Positions 19,332 to 28,511 of a stretch of DNA of 64,000 nt are shown here, in pieces; position 1 is the first letter of the stretch, and each line of letters begins with the position of its first letter. Source of the DNA: Rhodobiaceae bacterium (lineage in GTDB: Bacteria; Pseudomonadota; Alphaproteobacteria; Rhizobiales; Tepidamorphaceae); assembly GCA_020637985.1 (NCBI GenBank), contig JACKJK010000013.1, forward strand, positions 1-64,000, given 5' to 3'. The position numbers and the translations under genes are program-made. Below the pieces are notes generated by a model. The model was not told the DNA's origin and searched no databases. It was given only the letters and a program-made list of their open reading frames with translations.

Positions 19332-19886
19332 ATGCGCACGCTTGTGGCCTATGCCAGCACCGAAGGGCAGACGGAAAAGATGGCCTGCTTCGTCATGGAT
19401 CACCTGACGTCGCTGGGATACGATGCGCAGCTGGTCAACCTTCGGTCGCCGGCGGAGTCCTATGCGGTGCAGGATTTCGGTCGGATCATTCTGGCCGGTT
19501 CCGTTCACATCGGCAGGTTGCAGCCCGAACTGGTGGCCTTCGCCAAGGCGAACGCGGATGCGCTGGCCGGAAAGCCGCTGGCGCTGCTGGTCAATTCGCT
19601 GGCTGCCGCGGGCGACCGTGCGGCCGACATGAAGACGCTCGGCAAGATCGCCACGACGTTTTGCCAGAATACCGGCCTAGAACCGCTGGAGGTGTGGCAG
19701 GAAGCCGGCGCCTTCCGGTTCTCGCGCTATGGGCTGGTCACCTCCATCGTCATGTGGTTGATCGGTGCGGCGCACGGCCAGGCGGTCGATACGCGCAAGG
19801 ATAGCGAGTATACGAACTGGGATCGGCTGGCGCAGCGCGTGGACGGGTTCCTGGCGCGCACCGACGAGGGCGGGGAGCAGGCATGA
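19332..19886 (+). CDS. hemG: HemG-like flavodoxin-domain protein (menaquinone-dependent protoporphyrinogen IX oxidase family)
   Basis: HemG oxidises protoporphyrinogen IX to protoporphyrin IX using FMN. The 184 residues begin with a flavodoxin FMN loop (AYASTEGQTEKMA, about 6-18) and carry IILAGSVHIGRL. The C-terminal region has the long-loop and VDTRKDSEYTNWDRLAQRV that resembles the DTRK..YTDWE stretch of enterobacterial HemG. The ATG at 19332 follows GGGAGGTGGCG. Its stop overlaps fluC by 4 bases. Many alphaproteobacteria use HemJ, so the exact substrate is less certain than the fold. Confidence 0.72.
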   Translation: MRTLVAYASTEGQTEKMACFVMDHLTSLGYDAQLVNLRSPAESYAVQDFGRIILAGSVHIGRLQPELVAFAKANADALAGKPLALLVNSLAAAGDRAADMKTLGKIATTFCQNTGLEPLEVWQEAGAFRFSRYGLVTSIVMWLIGAAHGQAVDTRKDSEYTNWDRLAQRVDGFLARTDEGGEQA

Positions 19887-20269
19887 GCTTTGTGCAGCAG
19901 ACGCTGCTGGTGGCGCTCGGCGGCGGCACGGGCGCGGCATTGCGCTTCGGCGTCGGCGTGTGGGCTGCGCGCGCGCTGGGGACCGTATTCCCGTGGGGCA
20001 CGCTGATCGTCAACGTGATCGGCTCGTTCCTGATCGCCTGCGTCGTCGAGTACACGCTGGTGCGCGGCGAGGCGGGGCAGGGGCTGCGGTTGTTGCTGGC
20101 GACGGGCCTGCTTGGTGGCTTCACGACCTTCTCGGCGTTTTCGCTCGACACCATGGCGCTCGTCGAGCGCGACGAACTGGGGCTGGTGTTCACCTATGTC
20201 GCGGCCTCGGTCGCGCTGTCCATCGGTGCCTGCGCGGCGGGCCTGTTCGTGTCGCGGAGCGTGCTGTGA
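19883..20269 (+). CDS. crcB: Fluoride ion channel FluC (CrcB)
   Basis: FluC dimers export fluoride across the inner membrane. The 128-residue product has four hydrophobic segments and the family motifs GGGTGAALRFGVG, GTLIVNVIGSFLI and GLLGGFTTFSAFSLD. It overlaps hemG and the following pseudouridine synthase gene by four bases each, so it is part of a coupled operon. No fluoride riboswitch is visible because the gene is internal to the operon. Confidence 0.95.
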   Translation: MSFVQQTLLVALGGGTGAALRFGVGVWAARALGTVFPWGTLIVNVIGSFLIACVVEYTLVRGEAGQGLRLLLATGLLGGFTTFSAFSLDTMALVERDELGLVFTYVAASVALSIGACAAGLFVSRSVL

Positions 20270-21276
20270 GCGGCGTCGCGATCGTCACCGTCGGCGAGGA
20301 CGAGGGCGGCATGCGCCTCGACCGCTGGTTCCACGAGCACTATCCCGCGCTCGGCCACGGTGCGTTGCAGAAGCTGCTGCGGACGGGGCAGGTGCGCGTC
20401 GACGGCGGCCGGGCGAAGGCCAACCAGCGCATCGAGAGCGGCCAGGAGGTGCGCGTGCCGCCCAGCGCCACGGCGGCGACGCAGGCGCCGGACGCGCCGG
20501 AGCGCAAGGTGCACGCCAGCACCAGCAGCGCCGACCGCAAGCTGATCGCCGACCTGACGCTCTACGAGGACAAGGACATCCTGGTGCTCAACAAGCCGGC
20601 GGGGCTGGCCGTGCAGGGCGGCACGAAGACGAGCCGGCACATCGACGGCATCCTCGCGGGCATGGGCGAGGGGGAGAAGCGGCCGCGGCTGGTGCACCGG
20701 CTCGACCGCGAGACGTCCGGCGTGCTGGTAATCGCGCGGCGGCGCTCGATTGCCGCGCAGATGGGCAAGGCGTTCGCCACCCGCTCGGTGCGCAAGATCT
20801 ACTGGGCTGTCGTCGCCGGCGTGCCGCATCCTTTGCAGGGGCGCATATCGCTCGACCTCATCAAGGCGGGCGGACCGCAGGGCGACCGGGTGCGCCCGGC
20901 GCGCCCCGAGGAGGAGGGCGAGGCGCAACGCGCGGTGACCAACTACACGGTGGTTGACCGTGCCGCCGATACGGCGGCCTGGGTCAGCCTGAAGCCGGTG
21001 ACCGGGCGCCAGCACCAGCTGCGCGCGCACATGGCGGCCATCGGCACGCCGATCCTGGGCGACGACAAGTATGGCGGCGAGGCCTTCGTGCCGGCGGTGC
21101 TGACCAACCGGCTGCATCTGCATGCGCGCCGGGTGACCTTTCGCCATCCGCGCAGCGGCGAGAGCGTGGACGTGACCGCGCCCCTGCCGAAGCACATGAC
21201 CGAGACGTTCCGCTTCTTCGGTTTCGAGGTGTCGGCGGGGCAGGCGGCCGACGAAGCGGTCGGCGAGCAGGAGTAG
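20266..21276 (+). CDS. RluC/RluD-type 23S rRNA pseudouridine synthase
   Basis: The enzyme isomerises specific uridines in rRNA to pseudouridine. With the GTG at 20266, overlapping the fluC stop, the 336-residue protein has an N-terminal S4 RNA-binding domain (MRLDRWFHEHYP, 16-60) and a catalytic domain with the signature HRLDRETSG, Asp147 being the nucleophile, and later VTGRQHQLRAHMA. The best family match by layout is RluC. A start at the ATG at 20311 is possible but would truncate the S4 domain. Confidence 0.88.
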   Translation: MSGVAIVTVGEDEGGMRLDRWFHEHYPALGHGALQKLLRTGQVRVDGGRAKANQRIESGQEVRVPPSATAATQAPDAPERKVHASTSSADRKLIADLTLYEDKDILVLNKPAGLAVQGGTKTSRHIDGILAGMGEGEKRPRLVHRLDRETSGVLVIARRRSIAAQMGKAFATRSVRKIYWAVVAGVPHPLQGRISLDLIKAGGPQGDRVRPARPEEEGEAQRAVTNYTVVDRAADTAAWVSLKPVTGRQHQLRAHMAAIGTPILGDDKYGGEAFVPAVLTNRLHLHARRVTFRHPRSGESVDVTAPLPKHMTETFRFFGFEVSAGQAADEAVGEQE

Positions 21277-21279
21277 GCG

Positions 21280-21534
21280 ATGTTCTGGCCCGACTACATG
21301 ATCGTCGCGCTGTTTGCCGTCATCGTCGGCCTCGTCGTGTTCTATGGCCGCCGCCAGGCGCGCTTGCTGATGAGCCGAGGCAAAACGGTTCCCGATACGG
21401 GCGGACTTGCGGAGATCGCCGCCGAACTGCGCCGCAGCAACGACCTGCTGCACAAGCTCGTCGACGGACACGAGGCGCGGATCGCCGCGCTCGAGGAAAA
21501 ATCCACCGGGCGCAAGGGCGGGGCAAAGCCATGA
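21280..21534 (+). CDS. Small membrane-anchored coiled-coil protein, unknown
   Basis: I do not recognise this 84-residue protein. It has one hydrophobic segment at about 8-24 (MIVALFAVIVGLVVFYG) and a hydrophilic, heptad-like C-terminal part (LAEIAAELRRSNDLLHKLVDG, HEARIAALEEK) likely to form a cytoplasmic coiled coil. It starts 3 bases after the pseudouridine synthase stop and its end overlaps the HAD gene by four bases. The tight packing argues that it is translated. Confidence 0.75.
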   Translation: MFWPDYMIVALFAVIVGLVVFYGRRQARLLMSRGKTVPDTGGLAEIAAELRRSNDLLHKLVDGHEARIAALEEKSTGRKGGAKP

Positions 21535-22235
21535 GCGGGTCGCCGAACGAGCCGCTCCTCGTCATCTTCGACATGGACGGCACGCTGGTCGACAGCCAGC
21601 ACATGATCGTCGCCGCGCTGGAAACGGCGTTCGGCAGCGAGGGAATTGCGCCGCCGGACCGCCGGACGATGCTGTCGATCGTCGGGCTTTCCCTGATCGA
21701 GGCAATGCAGACGCTGGTTTCAGATGCCGACGGCGCGGTGCATGTGCGGTTGGCGGAAGCCTACAAGGCGGCCTTCCAGGACCTGAGACGCCATCCCGAG
21801 CATCGCGAGCCGTTGTATCCCGGCGCGCTGGAAGCGCTCGGAGAGTTGTCGGCGCGCGACGAGGTGCTGCTCGGGATCGCGACCGGCAAGTCTCGCCGCG
21901 GCGTCGACATCGTGCTCGGCCTGCACGGCCTGGAGCGCCATTTCGTGACGATCCAGACCGCCGACCGACATCCCTCCAAGCCGCACCCCTCGATGGTCAG
22001 GAAGGCGCTTTCGGAAACCGGCATTGCGGCGAACCGCGCCGTCGTCGTCGGCGACACGGTGTTCGACATGGAGATGGCGCGCGCGGCAGGTGCCCATGCA
22101 CTGGGCGTTTCCTGGGGCTATCATGACGTCAAGCACCTGGCGCAGGCGGGCTCAGCGCGCACGCTCGACCGCTTCGCGGAGGTCGTTCCGGCGATCGACC
22201 AGTTGTTCGCGCGCGGCGGAAGGGCGACGGAATGA
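21531..22235 (+). CDS. HAD-superfamily phosphatase, phosphoglycolate phosphatase-like
   Basis: A haloacid-dehalogenase hydrolase of 234 residues. Motif I is FDMDGTLVDS with nucleophile Asp14 and Asp16; motif II ATGKSRRG, motif III Lys in the SKPHPSM region and motif IV VGDTVFDMEMARAAG are present. The cap is of the helical C1 type, as in Gph/PpaX enzymes. The substrate is not certain. It overlaps its neighbours by four bases on both sides. Confidence 0.88.
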   Translation: MSGSPNEPLLVIFDMDGTLVDSQHMIVAALETAFGSEGIAPPDRRTMLSIVGLSLIEAMQTLVSDADGAVHVRLAEAYKAAFQDLRRHPEHREPLYPGALEALGELSARDEVLLGIATGKSRRGVDIVLGLHGLERHFVTIQTADRHPSKPHPSMVRKALSETGIAANRAVVVGDTVFDMEMARAAGAHALGVSWGYHDVKHLAQAGSARTLDRFAEVVPAIDQLFARGGRATE

Positions 22236-22996
22236 GCGACGAGCACAACCCCATGCAGCGGGCGCGCGAGCATGCGCGACCCAAGCTGCCGAAACGCTTC
22301 TACAAGGACGTGTCCGTCGAACCGGCGGACGGCGGCTGGACGGTGGCGCTCGACGGGCGGCTCCTGAAGACCCCCGGGCGGCAATCGTTGGCGGTGGCGA
22401 GCAAGGCGATCGCCGCGATGATCGCGGCGGAGTGGGAGGCCCAGGCAGAAGAGGTCGATCCGTCGACGATGCCCGTGACGCGGCTGGTCAATACGGCGAT
22501 AGACGGTGTCGCCAAGGTGTGCGCGGAGGTCGCACGGGACATTGCCCGCTACGCCTGTTCCGATCTCGTGTGCTATCGCGCCGAGGGGCCACAGGGGCTG
22601 GTCGAGAAGCAGGCGGAAGCCTGGGACGAACTCGTCGCGTGGTTCGCCGACAGGCACGCCATGCGGATGCGCCTGTCTCAGGGCATCATGCCCGTGGAGC
22701 AGGACGCCGAGGCTGCCGAAGCTCTAGGAGAGAAACTGTCCGGGCGATCGCCGCTCGAACTTGCCGCGCTGCATACGCTGACGAGCCTCGCGGGGTCTGC
22801 CGTCATCGCGCTGGCGGTCGCGCAGGAGCGGCTCGATGCCGAAGCGGCATGGGCGGCAGCGCATGTCGACGAGGATTGGCAGATCGCGCAATGGGGCGAG
22901 GACACCGAGGCGATGAATCGCAGGGCGATGCGGTGGCGCGAATTCAATGCCGCCGCGGGAGTTCTGGCGGCGCTTGGCGCGTGCGGCGCCGGGTAA
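22232..22996 (+). CDS. ATP12-family F1F0-ATPase assembly chaperone
   Basis: ATP12 proteins bind the F1 alpha subunit during ATP synthase assembly; they occur in mitochondria and alphaproteobacteria. The 254-residue product contains KRFYKDVSVEPADGGWTVALDGR, LKTPGRQSLAV, AAEWEAQ, DPSTMPVTRLVNTAID and the terminal DEDWQIAQWGED, all family blocks. It overlaps the HAD gene by four bases. Confidence 0.92.
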   Translation: MSDEHNPMQRAREHARPKLPKRFYKDVSVEPADGGWTVALDGRLLKTPGRQSLAVASKAIAAMIAAEWEAQAEEVDPSTMPVTRLVNTAIDGVAKVCAEVARDIARYACSDLVCYRAEGPQGLVEKQAEAWDELVAWFADRHAMRMRLSQGIMPVEQDAEAAEALGEKLSGRSPLELAALHTLTSLAGSAVIALAVAQERLDAEAAWAAAHVDEDWQIAQWGEDTEAMNRRAMRWREFNAAAGVLAALGACGAG

Positions 22997-23002
22997 TCCA
23001 GC

Positions 23003-24052
23003 ATGACACGCAGCCAGAAACGCCGGTTTCTTCTGGTCGCTGTCGTGGGGCTGATCGGCGGACTGATCGGCTACGTCTATACCTCGCTGTCCTATCCCCC
23101 CGGCGCTCCGGATGCGGCATCGCCGCTCAGGGGCGTGCGGGTGGGAATCCTGATCGCTGCCTCCGGCACCGCATTCGAGGTGATGGCGATGCGCGGGCCG
23201 ATCGGTCGCTGGCTCAAGCGCCTGCCGGTCCTGCCCAGCTTCGTGGTGCGGACATTGATCTACACGGGGCTGATCTCGGCGATCCTGCAGCTCAACGTGC
23301 GGATCATTTCCCTCAGCCATGCAGACTTCAGCGGTGTCTACCGCTTCGACGACATGGTCAGGGATGTCACCTTCTCGCTCGCTGCCACGGCGGCAATCAT
23401 CTTCGTCATCCAGATGCGGCAACTCATCGGCCCGCGCACCTTTCGCAACCTGCTGAGCGGGTGCTATCACAGCCCGCGTCGCGAGGAACGCATCTTCGTC
23501 ATCTTCGACATCGTCGGGTCGACCGCGGCAGCGGAGCGGCTGGGTGACGAGCGGTTCCATGCCTTCGTCTCGCAGGTCTTCTTCGATATCGACGCGCCGA
23601 TCGTCGACCACGGCGGCGAGGTGATGAGTTTCGTCGGCGATGCGCTGATCGCCGACTGGCCCCTGCTGACGCGCGAGCGAAACGGCCAGGCCGTGCGCGC
23701 CGCGCTGGACGTCATGGACGTGCTTCACGATCGTGCCAGCGCCTACGAGGCGCGCTTCGGTTTCACGCCGCGGCTGCGCGCGGTGCTGCACGGTGGCCCG
23801 GTCATCGCCGGGGAAACCGGCGACAGCCGGCGGCAGATCACTTATCTCGGCGATGTGCTCAACATCGCCTCGCGCATCGAGGGCGTTGCCAAGGGGACTG
23901 GCACGCAAATCGCGATTTCTGACAGCCTGCTCGTTCGTTCCGCGCTTCCCGAAGATGCGCACGCTGAACCCCTGGGCGAATTTCCGGTCAAGGGGGCGGA
24001 GCGCCCGGTCGCGATCAGCGCCATCGTGCGCGACGCCGGGCGTGGTGAATGA
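23003..24052 (+). CDS. Membrane class III adenylate/guanylate cyclase with altered substrate residues
   Basis: The 349-residue protein has hydrophobic segments at about 9-27, 46-62, 80-100 and 122-138, then a class III cyclase domain (163-345). Both metal-binding aspartates (Asp169 in FDIVGST and Asp213 in FVGDALIA) and the transition-state pair Asn287 and Arg291 (GDVLNIASR) are present. The usual adenine-selecting Lys and Asp positions align with Ser209 and Gln278. It probably makes a cyclic nucleotide, but ATP versus GTP is open. It follows the ATP12 gene by 6 bases. Confidence 0.85.
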   Translation: MTRSQKRRFLLVAVVGLIGGLIGYVYTSLSYPPGAPDAASPLRGVRVGILIAASGTAFEVMAMRGPIGRWLKRLPVLPSFVVRTLIYTGLISAILQLNVRIISLSHADFSGVYRFDDMVRDVTFSLAATAAIIFVIQMRQLIGPRTFRNLLSGCYHSPRREERIFVIFDIVGSTAAAERLGDERFHAFVSQVFFDIDAPIVDHGGEVMSFVGDALIADWPLLTRERNGQAVRAALDVMDVLHDRASAYEARFGFTPRLRAVLHGGPVIAGETGDSRRQITYLGDVLNIASRIEGVAKGTGTQIAISDSLLVRSALPEDAHAEPLGEFPVKGAERPVAISAIVRDAGRGE

Positions 24053-24157
24053 GGCATTGGGCGAAAGTGGCCGTTTGCGCTCAAGACGGCGGCTGGTAAA
24101 GAAGAAGCCGGGGCGGCGAAGTCCGTCATGGCGGTTTGCAGTTCGTGGGGGATACGC

Positions 24158-25690
<1,533 letters not shown>

Positions 25691-25713
25691 GGCCGCGGCC
25701 GGAGGCCGACGCG

Positions 25714-26487
25714 CTACAGGATGCGCATGAGCGTGCGCACGATGATGACGACGCCGAGCGCCATCAGCGACAGGTAGAGCGTCTTGCGGAACGCTGTTTC
25801 CGACATCCGCCGGCGCAGCCGCTGGCCGGCGTAGACGCCGAAGAACGTTGGCAGCAGGGCGCCGATCGAAAGCCAGATCATGTGCGGGTCGAAGGCAGAG
25901 CGCTCGGCAAGCGAGGCGCCGAGCGCCGCCGTCAGCAGCACGAACAGGATGCCCATCGCCTGGACGAAGCGGTTGCGGTCGAGGCCGAGCGTATCGAGGT
26001 AGTAGACGGAAGGGACCGAGCCCGAGCCCGTCATGCCCATCAGCACGCCGGTGGCGCCGCCCATGACGACGCCGAGCGCGTGACCGCCACCCGACGGCAT
26101 CGGCAGGCGCACCTTCATCAGGCTGAGCGAGGAATGCAGGATCAGGCTCGTCGCCAGCACCAGCGGGAGCAGGGGGCTCGCCGCCCACACCACGATGGCG
26201 ACGCCGATCCAGGTGCACAGGGTGGCCGCGAGAAAGAAGGGCCAGTGGCGGCGCAACAGTTCGCGGAAATGACCGCCGGACAGGCCCTGCCACAGGTTTG
26301 TCGCGATGGCCGGCGCCACGACCAGCGCAAGTGCCGGCTGCAGGCCGATGGTTGCCGTCATCACGCCGACGGAAATGGTCGGCAGGCCGAGGCCGACAAC
26401 ACCCTTGACGAAGCCGGCGACGAGGAATGTCACGGCGACCAGCGCGATCACGTGTGTGGAGGCATCGATCGTCGTTGCCGCCCCCAT
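25714..26487 (-). CDS. TSUP (TauE/SafE) family membrane permease
   Basis: A 257-residue integral membrane protein with about seven to eight hydrophobic stretches. The N-terminal half shows FVKGVVGLGLPTISVG and the second half GVVMGGATGVLMGMTGSGSVP, the paired repeat motifs of the family that exports sulfite or organosulfur anions. It is the last gene of the minus-strand folP-folB-folK operon, 6 bases after folK. Its substrate cannot be inferred; the link to folate genes may be positional only. Confidence 0.88.
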   Translation of the reverse strand: MGAATTIDASTHVIALVAVTFLVAGFVKGVVGLGLPTISVGVMTATIGLQPALALVVAPAIATNLWQGLSGGHFRELLRRHWPFFLAATLCTWIGVAIVVWAASPLLPLVLATSLILHSSLSLMKVRLPMPSGGGHALGVVMGGATGVLMGMTGSGSVPSVYYLDTLGLDRNRFVQAMGILFVLLTAALGASLAERSAFDPHMIWLSIGALLPTFFGVYAGQRLRRRMSETAFRKTLYLSLMALGVVIIVRTLMRIL

Positions 26488-26493
26488 CGCCGC

Positions 26494-27000
26494 CTACTCC
26501 TGCTGCAGGGAGGCGAGCATGTCGGCGACGCTGCGGCCCGAAATGACGAGGTCGGGAGCGATCTCGGCGAGGGGAGTGAGCACGAACGCACGATCGGCGA
26601 CGTAAGGGTGCGGCACCTGCAGGCCGTCCTCGTCAATGACCTCGTCGCCATAGGCAAGGATATCGAGGTCGATGATGCGCGGGCCCCACTTCTCGGTGCG
26701 CACACGTCCCATCGCGGTCTCAATGCCAAGGCAGGCGTCGAGCAGCGCACGCGCGCTCAGCGTCGTGTCGAGCGCGACGGCGGCATTCAGGAACCAGTCC
26801 TGGTCCGTCTTGCCCCAGGGCGCGGTGCCAAGGAACGTGGACTGCGCCACGATGGTGATGCCCGGTGTCTCGCCGAGGCGGCGGATAGCCTCGGCCAGAT
26901 TCGCGGTGCGCTCGCCGATGTTGCCGCCCAGCCCGATGTAGGCGCGGACCGGCTTGTGAGGAACGCTGTCGCCGGCGCGCCGGCCCGCGGCATCAGGCAT
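26494..27000 (-). CDS. folK: 2-amino-4-hydroxy-6-hydroxymethyldihydropteridine pyrophosphokinase
   Basis: FolK transfers pyrophosphate from ATP to 6-hydroxymethyl-7,8-dihydropterin, the step before FolP. The 168-residue product has AYIGLGGNIGER near the start, FLNAAVALDT, and the signature WGPRIIDLDILAYGDEVI. The ATG at 27000 overlaps the end of folB by 8 bases. Confidence 0.95.
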   Translation of the reverse strand: MPDAAGRRAGDSVPHKPVRAYIGLGGNIGERTANLAEAIRRLGETPGITIVAQSTFLGTAPWGKTDQDWFLNAAVALDTTLSARALLDACLGIETAMGRVRTEKWGPRIIDLDILAYGDEVIDEDGLQVPHPYVADRAFVLTPLAEIAPDLVISGRSVADMLASLQQE

Positions 27001-27385
27001 GGCGGGCGCGGCGGCGGAAGATTTCCACCCCGACCTCGCCGCACAGCACGGGCACCGAGGCCTGCGGCTTGCGCACGCGCACGTGGACGGTTTCGAGCCC
27101 GGCGTAGGTGTCGAGGATGCGGTGGGCGATCTCTTCGGCGAGCGTCTCTATCAGGTTGAAACGTTCGCCGGTGACGACGTCGCGGATCGTTTCGGCGATC
27201 TGGTCGTAGCGCACGGTGTCGCGGACCTCGTCTGTCTCGGCGGACGGGGCCAGGTACATCTCGCCCTCGAAATCGATCATGAACCGCTGGGGGAAGTTGC
27301 GTTCGTGCTCGAAGACCCCGTGATTGGCGAGAAAGGCCATGTCACGGATGAAGATCTTGTCGCGGCGCAGGATGGGTGTGGTCAA
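26993..27385 (-). CDS. folB: Dihydroneopterin aldolase
   Basis: FolB cleaves 7,8-dihydroneopterin to 6-hydroxymethyldihydropterin and glycolaldehyde. With the TTG at 27385, 4 bases after the folP stop, the protein has 130 residues and includes IFIRDMAFLANHGVFEHE, RYDQIAETIRDVV, LIETLAEEIAHRIL and VRVRKPQASVP. An ATG further upstream lies inside folP, and the next internal ATG would remove the conserved N-terminal strand, so the rare start is preferred. Confidence 0.9.
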   Translation of the reverse strand: MTTPILRRDKIFIRDMAFLANHGVFEHERNFPQRFMIDFEGEMYLAPSAETDEVRDTVRYDQIAETIRDVVTGERFNLIETLAEEIAHRILDTYAGLETVHVRVRKPQASVPVLCGEVGVEIFRRRARHA

Positions 27386-27389
27386 TGGA

Positions 27390-28271
27390 TCAGCCTTTCG
27401 CCTGTTCCGGCATGGTCTGGGTCTGAACCGCGCGCATGACGCGCAGCGCATCATGGTGGGCGGCTACGTCGTGCGCGCGGATGGCGGCGGCACCGTTGGC
27501 GACCGCCATCATGTGGGCGGACAGCGTGCCGGCAAGCCTGTCGAGCGGCGCACGGCCGGTGATCTCGCCGATGAAGCGCTTGCGCGAGGCGCCGACGAGG
27601 ACGGGAAAACCGAGCGCGCAGATCTCGGCGAGGCGATGCAGGATGACGAGGTTCTGCGCCGGCGTCTTGCCGAAGCCGATGCCGGGATCGAGCGTGATGC
27701 GGGACGCGCCGATGCCGGCGGCGAGAGACATGTCGACCTGGCGGCGGAAGAAATCGAGCATGCGCGGAAGGATGCGCGCGTCGGGTTCGTCGACGAGATC
27801 GGGCTCCCAGTGGCCGACCACGCAGGCAGCGCCGTGATCGGCGGCGGCGCGGGCGATGTCGGGATCGCGCGTAAAGCCCCAAACGTCGTTGACGATGGTT
27901 GCGCCGGCTTGCAGCGCCGCGTCGGCAGTTGCCGCCTTATAGGTGTCGATCGACATGGGCACCGCGATCGCCGGCAATACCGCCTTGAGGACGGGGCGCA
28001 GGCGGGCAAGTTCCTCCTCAGCGCTGATCTCCGCGGAGCCGGGGCGGGTCGATTCGCCGCCGATGTCGAGAATGTCGGCGCCCTCGGCGATCATCTGGTG
28101 GGCGCGGGCAATCGCGATGGCGGGATCGAAGTAGTGGCCGCCGTCGGAAAAGGAATCCGGCGTGACGTTGAGGGCCGACATCAGCAGGACGCGGTCCGTG
28201 CGTGCCGCGGCCATGCCGCCGACGAGGCCGCCTTGAGCTTCGGGCTGATGAAGGCTGGCGCGTGCCGGCAT
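27390..28271 (-). CDS. folP: Dihydropteroate synthase
   Basis: FolP condenses pterin pyrophosphate with p-aminobenzoate and is the sulfonamide target. The 293-residue TIM-barrel protein shows ALNVTPDSFSDGGHY, the pyrophosphate-binding GADILDIGGESTRPGS, MSIDTYKA, DPGIGFGKTPAQN and GASRKRFIGE. It heads the minus-strand operon folP-folB-folK-TSUP. The region to pccA (28272-28511) is a divergent promoter region with no clear consensus seen. Confidence 0.95.
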   Translation of the reverse strand: MPARASLHQPEAQGGLVGGMAAARTDRVLLMSALNVTPDSFSDGGHYFDPAIAIARAHQMIAEGADILDIGGESTRPGSAEISAEEELARLRPVLKAVLPAIAVPMSIDTYKAATADAALQAGATIVNDVWGFTRDPDIARAAADHGAACVVGHWEPDLVDEPDARILPRMLDFFRRQVDMSLAAGIGASRITLDPGIGFGKTPAQNLVILHRLAEICALGFPVLVGASRKRFIGEITGRAPLDRLAGTLSAHMMAVANGAAAIRAHDVAAHHDALRVMRAVQTQTMPEQAKG

Positions 28272-28511
28272 CGCGGATTTGTTCCCTTTGGGTTGGCGGC
28301 GGATGATTTCAGTGGCGGTGTTAGCGCATGCCCGCGCACAGCGCCATCGCCAAGAGGCGGCGGAAAAGGTGAATTGCGGTTATAGCCACGGATCGCGGAC
28401 TACGACAAATGTCGCGCGCGGTGACTGCCCGGAGCACGTTGCGGTGCAGCGCGGTGAGGGGTAGTTTCTCTCACCCAAAGAACCATAAGACATTCGGAAA
28501 CCGGCCCGCAC

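Noticed and set aside
19883..20269. Fluoride riboswitch upstream of crcB
   Set aside because: The gene overlaps its upstream neighbour by four bases, leaving no room for a leader.
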